From positions 1,798,001-1,862,000 of the forward strand of contig CAWDZG010000002.1 in the NCBI GenBank assembly GCA_963806955.1: a stretch of DNA of 64,000 nucleotides, given 5' to 3'. This DNA comes from Gaiellasilicea sp963806955. Lineage in GTDB: Bacteria; Actinomycetota; Thermoleophilia; Gaiellales; Gaiellaceae. Positions 38,500 to 48,222 of the stretch are shown in pieces (position 1 is the stretch's first letter; the number at the start of each line of letters is the position of its first letter). The notes beneath the pieces were generated by a model. The model did no database searches. It was not told the DNA's origin and saw only the letters and a program-made list of their open reading frames with translations. The position numbers and the translations under genes are program-made.

Positions 38500-39967
38500 A
38501 TGTCGAGGCGAGACAACGGCGTCACGGACGACGTCGCCGCCCAGCTGCACGCGGCGACCGAGCTCTTGGAGGCGGTCGTCCGCGACCGCACCCTGCTCAC
38601 CCGGCTGACGGTCGAGGAGCGCACCCGCCTCCTCGCCGCGGCCGCGGACGTCTTCAACCCGGACCTCGTCGCACGGCGCCAGTGGGCGAAGGAGCTGAGG
38701 CGGCAGGGGAAGGCCGAGAAGCGGCAGCGCGACGAGGCCGTCCTCGCCGAGACCGGGATCCGCGTCCTGCGCGAGCGCCCCGTCTTCACGACGCCGAACG
38801 TCTCGCCGCCGGAGGAGTTCGAGCAGGTCGAGCACGACGACCCCGCCACCCGCGAGGTGGTCGAGCCGCAGCACTGCTACGTCTGCAAGGAGCGCTTCAC
38901 CGGCATCCATCCCTTCTACGACCAGATGTGCGCCGCCTGCGGCGACTTCAACTACGCGAAGCGGACGGAGACCGCCGACCTCTCCGGCCGGGTCGCGCTG
39001 CTCACCGGCGGCCGGGTCAAGATCGGCTATCAGGCAGGAATCAAGCTCCTGCGCGCCGGCGCGCACGTGATCGTGACCACGCGCTTCCCGCGCGACTCCG
39101 CCGAGCGCTACGCCCGCGAGGCCGACTTCGGCGAGTGGGGCGACCGGCTCGAGATCTTCGGGCTCGACCTGCGCCACACGCCGAGCGTCGAGGCGTTCAC
39201 GCACCACCTGCTGGAGACGCGCGAGCGGCTCGACTTCATCGTCAACAACGCCTGCCAGACGGTGCGGCGCCCGGCCGAGTTCTACCGCCACATGCTCGAG
39301 GGCGAGCAGGATCTCGTCGGCGCCCCCGCCGAGGTGCGGCGGCTACTCGGCTCGTTCGCGGGGCTGCGCCGGACCGAGATGCTCCCGTCCGGCGACCCGA
39401 TGGCGGACGTGGCCGACGCCGAGCGACCTCTTCCCCGAGGGGCGGCTCGACGCCGACCTGCAGCAGGTCGATCTGCGCGACCGCAACTCCTGGCGGCTGC
39501 TGCTCGCCGAGGTGCCGACCGTCGAGCTGCTCGAGACGCAGCTCGTGAACGCGGTCGCGCCGTTCGTGCTCAACGCACGCCTGAAGCCGCTCATGCTCCG
39601 CACGCCCGAGCGCGACAAGCACGTCGTCAACGTCTCCGCGGTCGAGGGGCAGTTCTACCGCCGCTTCAAGACGACCCGGCACCCGCACACGAACATGGCG
39701 AAGGCCGCGTTGAACATGATGACCCGCACCTCGGCGGCCGACTACTACGCCGACGGGATCCACATGAACTCGGTCGACACGGGGTGGGTGACCGACGAGG
39801 ACCCGCTTCACATCGCGGAGCAGAAGACGGCCGAGCACCGCTTCCGGCCGCCGCTCGACATCGTCGACGGCGCCGCGCGGATCGTCGACCCGATCATCGT
39901 CGGCTTCAACACCGGCGAGCACGTCTGGGGCAAGTTCCTCAAGGACTACCGCGAGACGGACTGGTAG
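38500..39967 (+). CDS. SDR-family oxidoreductase with N-terminal zinc-ribbon, one frame break
   Basis: About 489 residues from ATG 38500, 15 bp after the helicase. The first ~115 residues are helical and charged; a CYVCKERF...CAACGDFN zinc-binding pair sits near residues 126-150; then a Rossmann SDR core with VALLTGGRVKIGYQAGIKLL (GxxxGxG-like), FIVNNACQTVRRP (NNA), and, after one extra C at 39424, VNVSAVEGQFYRRFKTTRHP and NMAKAALNMM replacing the usual YxxxK region. An intact-length match to a full SDR is clear. Substrate unknown. The zinc-ribbon plus SDR combination is unusual among classical SDRs. Confidence 0.75.
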
Positions 39968-39979
39968 CGGGGGCGGCGC

Positions 39980-40747
39980 TCAGCGCCCCTGGCGCAGCTT
40001 GAAGCGCGTCCCGGTGGGGTCGGCGAACGAGCCGAGCCGGCCGTAGGGGGTGTCGTGCAGCTCCTGCTCCACGGTGCCGCCGAGCTCGATCGTCTCGGCC
40101 GCCTTGGCGTCCGCGTCCTCGACCTCGAAGTAGACCTCCCAGGCGGCGGGCACGTCCGCGGGGCGGTAGACGGTCGCGTCCATGATCCCGGCGCGTGCGT
40201 CGTCGCCCTCGCCGAGCGTCGTGTAGCGGAAGTTCGGCTCGTCGCTCATCGTGTGCGTGTCCCAGCCGAAGACGTCGCGGTAGAAGGCGACCGACGCGTC
40301 GTAGGCCGAGGTGTGCACCTCGAACCAGGCAGCGGTGCCGGCCTCGCCGCGGAGCTCGAATCCCTTCACCTCGCGCGGTTGCCAGATCCCGACCGTGGCG
40401 CCGCCCGGATCGGCGACCAGCGCCATGCGGCCGTTCTCGGTCACGTCCATCGGCTCGACGTGCACCTGCCCGCCGTGGGCCGCGGCCGCGGCCGCTGTGC
40501 GGTCGGCGTCGTCGGTCGAGAGGTAGACCGTCCACATGTCCGGGACGCCCTGCTCGCCGTCGTTGCCCATGCAGCCGGCGACGACCTTGCCGTCCTTCTG
40601 GAAGAGGAAGTAGCCGCCGTACTCCTCGCCCGGATCCACTGTCTCCCAGCCGAAGAGCCGGCCGTAGAAGTCCTTCGCGCGCTCGGTGTCGGAGCTGTAG
40701 AGGTCGATCCAGCAGGGTGCGCCGGTGACGAGGGTGGGTGCGGGCAT
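39980..40747 (-). CDS. Two-domain VOC family protein
   Basis: 255 residues, intact. Two vicinal-oxygen-chelate domains: GAPCWIDLYSSDTERAKDFY starts the first, TAAWFEVHTSAYDASVAFY the second; both end with GxVxxEP and DPTGTRF-type strands. Same arrangement as the frame-broken homologue at 9707-10479, showing the correct reading. ATG 40747 chosen because GAAGGAG precedes it. The family includes 27-kDa antigen CFP30B-type proteins and glyoxalase-like enzymes; ligand unknown. Convergent with the SDR gene, divergent from the DUF2237 gene. Confidence 0.88.
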   Translation of the reverse strand: MPAPTLVTGAPCWIDLYSSDTERAKDFYGRLFGWETVDPGEEYGGYFLFQKDGKVVAGCMGNDGEQGVPDMWTVYLSTDDADRTAAAAAAHGGQVHVEPMDVTENGRMALVADPGGATVGIWQPREVKGFELRGEAGTAAWFEVHTSAYDASVAFYRDVFGWDTHTMSDEPNFRYTTLGEGDDARAGIMDATVYRPADVPAAWEVYFEVEDADAKAAETIELGGTVEQELHDTPYGRLGSFADPTGTRFKLRQGR

Positions 40748-40827
40748 GTCGTCGCTCCTTCGATCGTGTGGTCGAACCCTACGACGAACGTCGCGGCCGG
40801 AACTCATCGGTGCGTACCCTTCTCGCG

Positions 40828-41202
40828 ATGGAGCGTGACGAGGACGTCAACGTCGCCGGCGGCGAGCTGCTGCCCTGCTCGGTCGAGCCGCTCACCGGCT
40901 TCCACCGGGAGGGTTGTTGCTCGACCGGCCCGGAGGACGTCGGCAGCCACACGGTCTGCGCGGTGATGACCGAGGAGTTCCTCGCGTTCAGCCTCGCGAC
41001 GGGCAACGACCTGTCGACACCGCGGCCCGAGTGGGGCTTCGTCGGCCTGCAGCCGGGCGACCGCTGGTGCGTCTGCGCGTCCCGCTGGTACGAGGCGTAC
41101 GAGGCCGGTGTGGCGCCGGAGGTCGTGCTCGGCGCAACGCACCGCCGCGCGCTCGAGGTCGTGCCGCTCGAGGCGCTGACCTCCCGGGCCCTCGCGCCCT
41201 AG
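40828..41202 (+). CDS. DUF2237 family protein
   Basis: 124 residues from ATG 40828. Hallmarks LTGFHREGCCSTGPEDVGSH, NDLSTPRPEWGFVGL and GDRWCVCASRW match the conserved Cys-rich DUF2237 (COG3651) family of small cytoplasmic proteins, whose biochemical role is unknown. Length and motif spacing are normal. Followed by a strong hairpin (41202-41231) that separates it from the convergent small gene. Confidence 0.92.
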   Translation: MERDEDVNVAGGELLPCSVEPLTGFHREGCCSTGPEDVGSHTVCAVMTEEFLAFSLATGNDLSTPRPEWGFVGLQPGDRWCVCASRWYEAYEAGVAPEVVLGATHRRALEVVPLEALTSRALAP

Positions 41203-41231
41203 GGAGGGACCTGCCGGAGCAGGCCCCTCCC
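41202..41231. terminator. Hairpin terminator between convergent genes
   Basis: Stem of 11 pairs with one A-C mismatch (GGGAGGG-a-CCTG / CAGG-c-CCCTCCC) and a six-base loop, starting at the DUF2237 stop codon. Works for both strands by symmetry; no U tract. Confidence 0.6.
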
Positions 41232-41246
41232 GGGGGAGAGCACGAC

Positions 41247-41561
41247 CTAGAGGTCTCCAGCGCTCGTGCCGTTCGAGCCGGAGTCGCCGTCCGAGCCGTC
41301 GCTGCCGGAGCCGTCGTCCTGGCCCGAGCCGCCGCGTGGGCCCCCGTCCTTGGGGCAGTCGTCGCCGGCAGCCTGCGCCGCGTCGTCCTGCGCCTGGATG
41401 TAGACGGCGGGCTCGCCGCCGCTCGTCGCGCTCTCGCTCGACGAGGACGATCCGCCTCCTGAGGCCAGCCCGACCGCCGCCCAGACCGCGGCGGCCGCGA
41501 CGAGCGCGGCCACGACGGCGAGCAGCGAGCGTGAGCCGGATCTGCTGGTGGTCGCATCCAT
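41247..41561 (-). CDS. Small membrane-anchored or exported protein, unknown
   Basis: 104 residues: basic start, one hydrophobic segment LLAVVAALVAAAAVWAAVGLA, then a Ser/Gly/Asp-rich low-complexity tail with QAQDDAAQAAGDDCP. The ATG at 41561 is favoured over the ATG at 41567 because AGGAGGTG lies at a better distance. Upstream of it is the VWA-DUF58-MoxR operon on the same strand, 45 bp away, so it may be the last gene of that operon. Function unknown. Confidence 0.6.
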   Translation of the reverse strand: MDATTSRSGSRSLLAVVAALVAAAAVWAAVGLASGGGSSSSSESATSGGEPAVYIQAQDDAAQAAGDDCPKDGGPRGGSGQDDGSGSDGSDGDSGSNGTSAGDL

Positions 41562-41605
41562 GTCCATCACCTCCTCTCGTCTCTCGTGGGACAGAGCCTC
41601 GTGGG

Positions 41606-42583
41606 TCACGGGAGCCGCCCGAACCAGAGCGTCGAGAGTGCGCCACCGAGCAGCAGCAGCAGCGCGCCGGCGGCCGTGAAGGCGACCGTGAGCTCGCGCT
41701 GCTCCGTCTCGACCCCGACCTGCGAGCCGATCTCGTCGTAGACGCCCTGGAGCGCGTCACCGTCGGCGGCCTCGAAGAACGTCCCGCCGGTCTGCTCGGC
41801 GACTTGCGCGAGCGTCGTCGGATCGGGCGGGACGCGCACCGTCTGCACGCCCCCGAGCGCGTCCGGAACGTCGACGGTGCCGGCGTCGGTGCCGAGCGCG
41901 ACCGTGTAGACCGGCACGCCCGCCTCCTCCGCCTTCGCCGCCGCTTCGAGCGGCTCGAAGTCGCCGGTCGTGCTCGCGCCGTCGGAGAGGAGCAGCACGA
42001 CGACGGGGCTCTCGTCCTCCGTCGCGGTCGACAGCTCCTCGTCGAGGCTCGAGACGCCGAGGTCGACCGAGCGGGCGATCGCGTCGCCGAGCGCGGTCCC
42101 GTTGTCCGCCTCGAGGGTCGAGAGGCCGCGCAGCGCCTCCTCGCGATCCGCGGTCGGCGGGACGACGATGTCCGCCTGGTCGGAGAAGGAGACGATGCCG
42201 ACCCGGAAGCCGTCCGGCAGCTCCTCGACGAACGAGCTCGCCGCCTCGCGCGCCGCCACCATCCGGGTCGGTGAGACGTCGGTCGCGAGCATCGAGCCCG
42301 AGCTGTCCATCGCCAGGACGACCGTCGCCTCCTCGCGCGGGACGGCGACCGCGACCTGCGGCCGAGCCATCCCGACGACGAGCGCCGAGAGGGCGAGCAG
42401 GACGAGCGCCGCGGGCACGTGCCGCCGCCAGCGGGGCGAGGCCGCGACGACGTTCTCGAGCAAGTCGAGGTTGGTGAAGCGGGCGACGTACGTCCGCCGC
42501 CGGCGCTGCGCGACGAGGTACGCGAGCAGCGCGAGCGCGACGACGCCGAGCCCGAACAGCGCGAGCGGCCAGGCGAAGCTCAT
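41606..42583 (-). CDS. VWA-domain membrane protein (BatA-like)
   Basis: 325 residues. N-terminal helix pair (residues about 5-25 and 55-75), von Willebrand A domain with MIDAS VLAMDSSGSMLATD and the Thr/Asp of TALGDAIARS and LLSDGASTTGD, and a C-terminal helix AAGALLLLLGGALSTLWFG. This is the BatA-type membrane VWA protein found with MoxR ATPases and DUF58 proteins. Start ATG overlaps the DUF58 stop by ATGA (42580-42583). The system is thought to assist metal-dependent assembly or envelope stress responses. Confidence 0.9.
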   Translation of the reverse strand: MSFAWPLALFGLGVVALALLAYLVAQRRRRTYVARFTNLDLLENVVAASPRWRRHVPAALVLLALSALVVGMARPQVAVAVPREEATVVLAMDSSGSMLATDVSPTRMVAAREAASSFVEELPDGFRVGIVSFSDQADIVVPPTADREEALRGLSTLEADNGTALGDAIARSVDLGVSSLDEELSTATEDESPVVVLLLSDGASTTGDFEPLEAAAKAEEAGVPVYTVALGTDAGTVDVPDALGGVQTVRVPPDPTTLAQVAEQTGGTFFEAADGDALQGVYDEIGSQVGVETEQRELTVAFTAAGALLLLLGGALSTLWFGRLP

Positions 42584-43515
42584 CGCCGCCTCCCTTCCGC
42601 ACGGGCGAACGCGACCAGGCGGCGCAGCCAGTCGCCCGAGGTGGAGAGCGACAGGTGCGGGACGCCGGCCGAGCGCAGCTCGCGGGCGAGCTCGTCGCGC
42701 TCGGCCGCCGCTGCCTCGGCGAACCTCTCCCGCAGCCGGCGCGAGCGCGTATCGACGCGCAGCTGCTTCCCGGTCTCGGGATCGGCGAGCCAGAGGTCGC
42801 CGACGTCGGGCAGCTCCTGCTCGCGCGGGTCGCGGATCTCGATCGCGACCACGTGGTGGCGTGCCGCGAGCCGGAGCAGCCGTGGCCGCCAGTCGTGAGG
42901 GCCGCGGAAGTCCGAGACGATCGCGACGGCCGAGCGGCGGCGGGCCAGCCCGTCCACGCGCGCGAGCGCGGCCCCGAGCGAGGTCGCGCCGACCGGCTCG
43001 AGATCGGGCTCGCGGCGCAGCGCGAGCAGGAGCGCGAGCAGCCCGCGGCTTCCCTGCCGCGGCGGCGAGGCCGTGGGGGAGCGGTCGCCGAACGTCGAGA
43101 GCCCGAGCCGGTTCCCGCGCCGCGAGGCGACGTGACCGAGCGCGACCGCGACGCCCTCGGCGACGTCCCACTTGCGCCGGTCAGCGGTACCGAACGTCAT
43201 CGACGCCGAGGTGTCCAGCACGAGCCACGTCGTCGAGCGCCCGCTCCGCGATGTGGATGCGGACGTGCGGTTCGCGCGTGCGGGCGGTGACGTTCCAGTC
43301 GATCAGGCGCACGTCGTCGCCCGGCTGGTACGGCCGGACCTGCGCCAGCTCGACACCGTCGCCGTACGCCCACGAGCGATGGTCGCCCGCCAGCATCCCG
43401 TCGACGCGCCGCCGGATCGTCAGGTCGAGCGCTTGCGCAGCAGCGCAGCCGGCAGCGGGCCCGGACCGGGACGTGCAGGCGTGCGCTCCGGCCGGATGGC
43501 GGTGACGGTGCTCAT
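42580..43515 (-). CDS. DUF58-domain protein, frame-broken
   Basis: About 310 residues from ATG 43515. DUF58 core DGVELAQVRPYQPGDDVRLIDWNVTART (split over residues 55-82; read as YQPGDDVRLIDWNVTA), followed by a VWA-like region with LVLDTSASMTFGTADRRK. Breaks: an extra base near 43230 and another near 43425. Starts overlapping the MoxR stop by ATGA (43512-43515) and ends overlapping the VWA gene by ATGA. Partner of MoxR AAA+ ATPases in the MoxR-DUF58-VWA operon. Confidence 0.85.
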
Positions 43516-44531
43516 GCGACCGCCTCCCGCGAGAGGTCGAGCTGCGGCATGGCGACGGCGTCGAGAACACGGTCGAGGATCCGGTCGGCGTCGATCCCTT
43601 CGGCGAGCGCCTCGTAGCTGAGCACGAGCCGGTGCCGGAGCACGTCCTTCGCAAGCTCCCGCACGTCGTGCGGGAGCACGTAGCGGCGGCCGCGCAGGAG
43701 CGCGAGCGCCCGCGCGCCGACGACGAGGTTGATCGGACCGCGCGGGCTGGCGCCGTAGTCGACGTAGCCCGCGATGCTCCGCCAGCCCGGCCGCGGCGGG
43801 TGTGCGCGTCGCCCCGGCGATCGCCTGGGCGTAGCGTGAGACGGCGGGATCGACGTAGATCTGGCGCGTCGCCGCCTGCAGCTCGGCGAGCACTTCGATC
43901 GTGAGCAACTCGCTCGACCTGCGCCGGGTCGGCGAGTGCCCGCTCGATCACCGTCAGCTCGTCGCTCGGCGGACGGGTAGTCGACGAGCACCTTGAGCAT
44001 GAAGCGGTCGACCTGCGCCTCGGGCAGCGCGTAGGTGCCCTCGGACTCGATCGGGTTCTGGGTCGCCATGACGAGGAAGGGCGACGGCACCGCGTGCGTC
44101 TCCTTGCCGATCGTCACCTGCCGCTCCTGCATCACCTCGAGCAGCGCCGACTGCACCTTCGCCGGGGCGCGGTTGATCTCGTCCGCGAGCAGGAAGTTGC
44201 AGAAGACCGGCCCGAGCTCGACGTCGAAGCCGTCGGTGCCGGCGCGGTAGATCCGCGTGCCGACGAGGTCGGAGGGGACGAGGTCGGGTGTGAACTGGAT
44301 CCGCTGGAAGCTGCCGCCGAGCACCTCGGCGACGGTCTTGATCGTCAGGGTCTTGGCGAGGCCGGGGACGCCTTCGATCAGGAGGTGCCCGCCGGCGAGC
44401 AGGCAGACGAAGACGCGCTCGAGCATCTCGTCCTGGCCGGCGATGACGCGCTTGATCTCGAAAAGGGCGCTCTCGACCGTGTCCCGGTCGGCGGCGCCGT
44501 CGACGGCTTTCAGATGTGGGTGATCTGCCAC
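43512..44531 (-). CDS. MoxR-family AAA+ ATPase, frame-broken
   Basis: About 335 residues from GTG 44531. Walker A region is the MoxR form LLIEGVPGLAKTLTIKT, Walker B LLADEINRAPAKVQSALLEVMQERQVTIG, sensor 1 VMATQNPIESEGTYALPEAQ and RFMLKVLVDYPS. Frame is disturbed between about 43970 and 43790 (middle reads ELQAATRQIYVDPAVSRY in other frames). The last part RRYVLPHDVRELAKDVLRHRL is intact. Chaperone-like remodeller acting with the DUF58 and VWA partners downstream. Confidence 0.88.
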   Translation of the reverse strand: MADHPHLKAVDGAADRDTVESALFEIKRVIAGQDEMLERVFVCLLAGGHLLIEGVPGLAKTLTIKTVAEVLGGSFQRIQFTPDLVPSDLVGTRIYRAGTDGFDVELGPVFCNFLLADEINRAPAKVQSALLEVMQERQVTIGKETHAVPSPFLVMATQNPIESEGTYALPEAQVDRFMLKVLVDYPSAERRADGDRAGTRRPGAGRASCSRSKCSPSCRRRRARSTSIPPSHATPRRSPGRRAHPPRPGWRSIAGYVDYGASPRGPINLVVGARALALLRGRRYVLPHDVRELAKDVLRHRLVLSYEALAEGIDADRILDRVLDAVAMPQLDLSREAVA

Positions 44532-44639
44532 TCTCGGCTCCTTCGCGTTCGGTGGGGACTGGACGACCAGCCTCGCGACGGGTGCTAAGAGGGCCCTGAG
44601 AGGAGCCTGAGAGGTTCCTAAGTTTTCGCCGAGCCGCCT

Positions 44640-45324
44640 CTAGCGGTCGCCGCCGGCGAACGAGGCGTAGGCGCGCTCGAGCACCTCGGTCAGGTCGCGC
44701 GCGCCGACCTTGACGCCGCTCGGGCCGAGCCGTTTCAGGACGGCGCCGACGGGGAGCGGCCGCGGCGGGCCGAGCTCGGGCAGCGGGCCGGCCTCCCAGT
44801 CGCCGGCCGGGATCGGCGCCTCCGGCTCGGCTTCGCGGCTCCGGCTCGGCCGCGCCGGGAACGCAGCCGCGCCAGGTCAGGAGTGCCGAGGGGTCGCGGT
44901 CGATCGCGCGCGCGAAGGCGAAGGCGAGCGCGGCGACGTGCTTGCAGGCGCCGCCCGCGTCGCAGCTGCACTGGCGCACGAGGGCACGGGTCGGCGGCAC
45001 GAGCGGCTGTTCCCAGTCGATCAGCAGCAGGTGCTCGAGATGGACGGACTGCGCCGTGCCCGCCACGCCTGCCTCGAGCTGGTGGTTGCCGCGGGCGTAG
45101 CGGGTCATCGCCGCCCAGATCCGCGGCGGCACCGGCTCGGCCGAAACGCGCACGTCGCAGCCCTCGACGCTTGCCGAGAGGACGCCCTGCTCGATCACGA
45201 GCTCGAGGCCCTCGGCGAGCTGCCGCCCGCGCTCTGCGCTCGACGAGCTCTCGTCGGGCACGATCGCGCTCGCCGCGAGGCGCGCCCAGGGCCCGTTGCC
45301 GATCCGCTCGCTCGACGGCGTCAC
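44640..45324 (-). CDS. SWIM zinc-finger protein, one frame break
   Basis: About 228 residues from GTG 45324. SWIM motif VRQCSCDAGGACKHVAALAFA (C-x-C...C-x-H) around residue 120, then after an indel near 44845 an acidic/Pro linker and PLPVGAVLKRLGPSGV-KVGARDLTEVLERAYASFAGGD to the stop at 44640. Overlaps the SNF2 gene stop by GTGA (45321-45324). SWIM proteins are typical partners of SNF2 helicases of this class and probably bind DNA or modify its targeting. Confidence 0.85.
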
Positions 45325-48122
45325 GCGGCCACCTCGTCGTCCTCGACCGCGTCGAGCGAGAGCTCGACGGCCGCCCGGAGCGCGCCCAGGTCGAGCTCGC
45401 CGAGCCAGTCCTCGGAGCCGCCCGCGATCACCTTCTCCGCGAGGTCGCGCTTCGAGTCGAGCAGCGCGTCGATCCGCTCCTCGAGCGTGCCGGTGCAGAT
45501 CAGGCTGTGCACGAAGACGTGCTTGCGCTGGCCGAAGCGGTGCGCGCGGTCGGTCGCCTGCTGCTCGACGGCCGGGTTCCACCAGCGGTCGAAGTGGAAG
45601 ACGTGGTTCGCTGCCGGCAGGTTGAGGCCGCGGCCGCCGGCGCGGATCGAGATCACGAGCACGGACGGCCCCTCGTCGAGCGCGAACGCCGTCAGCAGCT
45701 CCTCCCGCTGCCGCGCGTTCAGGCGGCCGTGGAAGAAGCCGACGCGCCGGCCGAGCCGCTCCGCGAGGTGGGGCACGAGCCGGTCGAAGCCCGGGTACTG
45801 GGTGAAGACGAGCGCCTTGTCGCCCGGCGGCACGGTCTCGAGCAGTTCGACCAGCCGCTCCAGCTTCCCCGAGCGGCCGTCGAGCGGCGCGCCGGTCGCG
45901 ACCACCATCTCGGGGTGGTTGCAGACCTGCTTCAGCTGGCCCAGCATCGCGAGCACGGCGCCGCGGCGGCCGAAGCGGTCCTCGTGCGCCTCGACGCGCG
46001 CGAGCCAGCGGTCGACGGTCGCGCGGTAGAGGCTCGCCTGCTCGACGGTGAGCCGGCAGTAGTCCTTCTCGACGGTGATCGGCGGCAGCTCCAGCTCGAC
46101 CTCGGGGTCGTCCTTGGCGCGGCGGAGGATGAACGGCTGCACGATCGCGCGCAGCCGTTCGAGCGCGCGCTCGTCGCCGCCGGACTCGATCGGCCGCGCG
46201 AACGTGCGGTCGAACCAGTCGCGCGAGCCGAGCAGCCCGGGGTTGACGATGTCCATCACGGCCCAGAGCTCGCCGAGCCGGTTCTCGATCGGCGTTCCCG
46301 TCATCGCCAGCTTGCGGCGCGCGACGACCCGGCGTAGCGCCCGCGCCCGCTTCGTCGCCGGATTCTTGACGTCCTGCGCCTCGTCGAGCAGGAGCCGGTC
46401 CCAGGCGACGGCGGCGACGACCTCGGAGTCGCGCGCGGCGATGTCGTAGGACGTCACGACGACGTCGCTCGCCCGCGCGGCCTCGGCGAAGGCGACGCCC
46501 GCGAGCCGCGTGTTGCCGTGGTGGACGTGGACGCGCAGCGAGGGCGCGAACCGCGCGAGCTCGGCAGCCCACTGCTTGACGACGCTCATCGGGCAGACGA
46601 CGAGCGTCGGCCCGAGCTCCTCGCCGCCCGGCTCCTCGCGCTCGGAGGCGAGCATCGCGATCGCCTGGACGGTCTTGCCGAGCCCCATGTCGTCGGCGAG
46701 GATCGCGCCGACGCCGAGGTCGCCGAGCAGCCGCAGCCAGCCGTGGCCGCGCTCCTGGAAGGGGAAGAGCTCGAACTGCAGCGCGGCCGGAGTGGGGCGC
46801 GGGCTGAAGCGGCGGTCGCCGCCGTCGAGCAGGTCGGTCAGCGGCGCGTCGAGCGTGACCTCGCCGAGCTCGAGCCCCGCCTCGCCGGTCTCGACGCCCG
46901 AGACGGCGCGGACGAGGTCGACGATCCCGGCGCGCGAGCGGCGGCGCTCGAGGAAGCGGAGCGCGCGCTCGACGTCCGAGCGGCGCACCGCCTGCCAGCG
47001 ACCGCCCGCGTGCACGAACGGCTCCTTCGCCGCCGCCAGCTCGCGCAGCTCCTCCTCGCTCAGCTCGGTGTCGCCGATCGCGAGCTTCCAGTCGAACTGC
47101 GCCAGCTGCGCCTGCGACAGCAGCCCGCTCGAACGGTTCGGCGGGCCGCTCGTGGCGGTCAGGTTCACGCGGACGCGCGCGGTCGAGCGCAGCCACGCGG
47201 CGGGGAGGAGGACGGGCACGCCGCGCTCCTCCAGCAGCGGCATCGTGTCGCGGAGGAACGGCCCGACCGCGTCGGGCTCGAGGATCGAGTCGGCGGGCTC
47301 GGTCGCGTCGAGCTCGATCCCGGCTCCTTCGAGCAGCGGCTCGACGGCGGCCAGCTGCCGGAGCAGGTCGCGGCGGGGATCGCCGGTGCGCAGGAAGCCG
47401 AAGACGTCGTCGTCGCCGCTCCAGAGCAGCGAGGCGGGCAGGCCGAGCGACGGGTCGTCGTCGGCCTGCAGCCAGAGCTCGAGCGCGAGCTCGCCGGCGG
47501 GCCGCTCGTCCAGACGCAGTGCGAGCGACCAGCCGGACGTGCGGCGCGTGCCGAGGCCGGCAGCGACCCACTTCGAGACGCGCTCGCGCAGGGCGGCGAG
47601 CCCCGAGTGCCGCTCGAGCACGGCGTCGGGTGCGGTCAGCCCGTCGAGGAAGCTGTCGATCGCGCCGGGGCGCCCACGGCCGGGCCAGCCGAGCCGGACG
47701 CCGTCCGCGCGGAGCCGGTCGCGCGCGACCTGGTCGACGAGCACGGGGTAGAGGTCGCGCACGGTCGCGTCGCGGTCTCCGTCGAACGCGCGCGCCGAGA
47801 CGGCGGGGAGGGCCGCGGCGATCCCGTCGAGCTCCGCCTGGACGCCCTCGTCGAGGGTCGCGCCCCAGAAGGCGTGCCACCAGCCGCCGTCGTGGTCGAG
47901 ATACGGGTGCACGAGCCCCTCCGTCACCGAGCGCCGAGCAAGCGCGACGACCGCGAAGACGGCGCGCGCGCTGCCGCCGAGCTCGACCTCGTCCGGCGGC
48001 GCGGCGGCCAGCCGCAGCACCTCGGCGACGTCGACCGTGCGGACGTCCGAGAGCGTCCCGTCGTCGGCGCGGGTGAAAACGGACGCCGTTGCGTCCTGCT
48101 GCCAGAGGATCTCGAGGAACAT
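45321..48122 (-). CDS. SNF2-family DNA helicase (RapA/HelZ-like)
   Basis: 933 residues from ATG 48122. Long N-terminal region, then ATPase core: Walker A ILADDMGLGKTVQAIAMLAS, Walker B LLLDEAQDVKNPATK, TGTPIENRLGELWAVMD, and the C-terminal VFTQYPGFDRLVPHL, VLVISIRAGGRGLNL and ATDRAHRFGQRKHV. No chromo- or bromodomain. Co-oriented with the SWIM gene and coupled to it by a GTGA overlap. Such pairs occur in actinobacteria (e.g. the mycobacterial HelZ group); role in DNA repair or transcription recycling is suggested by family, not shown here. No frameshift. Confidence 0.93.
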   Translation of the reverse strand: MFLEILWQQDATASVFTRADDGTLSDVRTVDVAEVLRLAAAPPDEVELGGSARAVFAVVALARRSVTEGLVHPYLDHDGGWWHAFWGATLDEGVQAELDGIAAALPAVSARAFDGDRDATVRDLYPVLVDQVARDRLRADGVRLGWPGRGRPGAIDSFLDGLTAPDAVLERHSGLAALRERVSKWVAAGLGTRRTSGWSLALRLDERPAGELALELWLQADDDPSLGLPASLLWSGDDDVFGFLRTGDPRRDLLRQLAAVEPLLEGAGIELDATEPADSILEPDAVGPFLRDTMPLLEERGVPVLLPAAWLRSTARVRVNLTATSGPPNRSSGLLSQAQLAQFDWKLAIGDTELSEEELRELAAAKEPFVHAGGRWQAVRRSDVERALRFLERRRSRAGIVDLVRAVSGVETGEAGLELGEVTLDAPLTDLLDGGDRRFSPRPTPAALQFELFPFQERGHGWLRLLGDLGVGAILADDMGLGKTVQAIAMLASEREEPGGEELGPTLVVCPMSVVKQWAAELARFAPSLRVHVHHGNTRLAGVAFAEAARASDVVVTSYDIAARDSEVVAAVAWDRLLLDEAQDVKNPATKRARALRRVVARRKLAMTGTPIENRLGELWAVMDIVNPGLLGSRDWFDRTFARPIESGGDERALERLRAIVQPFILRRAKDDPEVELELPPITVEKDYCRLTVEQASLYRATVDRWLARVEAHEDRFGRRGAVLAMLGQLKQVCNHPEMVVATGAPLDGRSGKLERLVELLETVPPGDKALVFTQYPGFDRLVPHLAERLGRRVGFFHGRLNARQREELLTAFALDEGPSVLVISIRAGGRGLNLPAANHVFHFDRWWNPAVEQQATDRAHRFGQRKHVFVHSLICTGTLEERIDALLDSKRDLAEKVIAGGSEDWLGELDLGALRAAVELSLDAVEDDEVAA

Positions 48123-48222
48123 CAACCTTCCAGAGTAGGCACAACGGACGACGACCGCTTGACCCGATGAGGTGTTCGGCGAGATAGTCCTCGCGACAAC
48201 TGCGGGGAAACGGGGAGGAATC

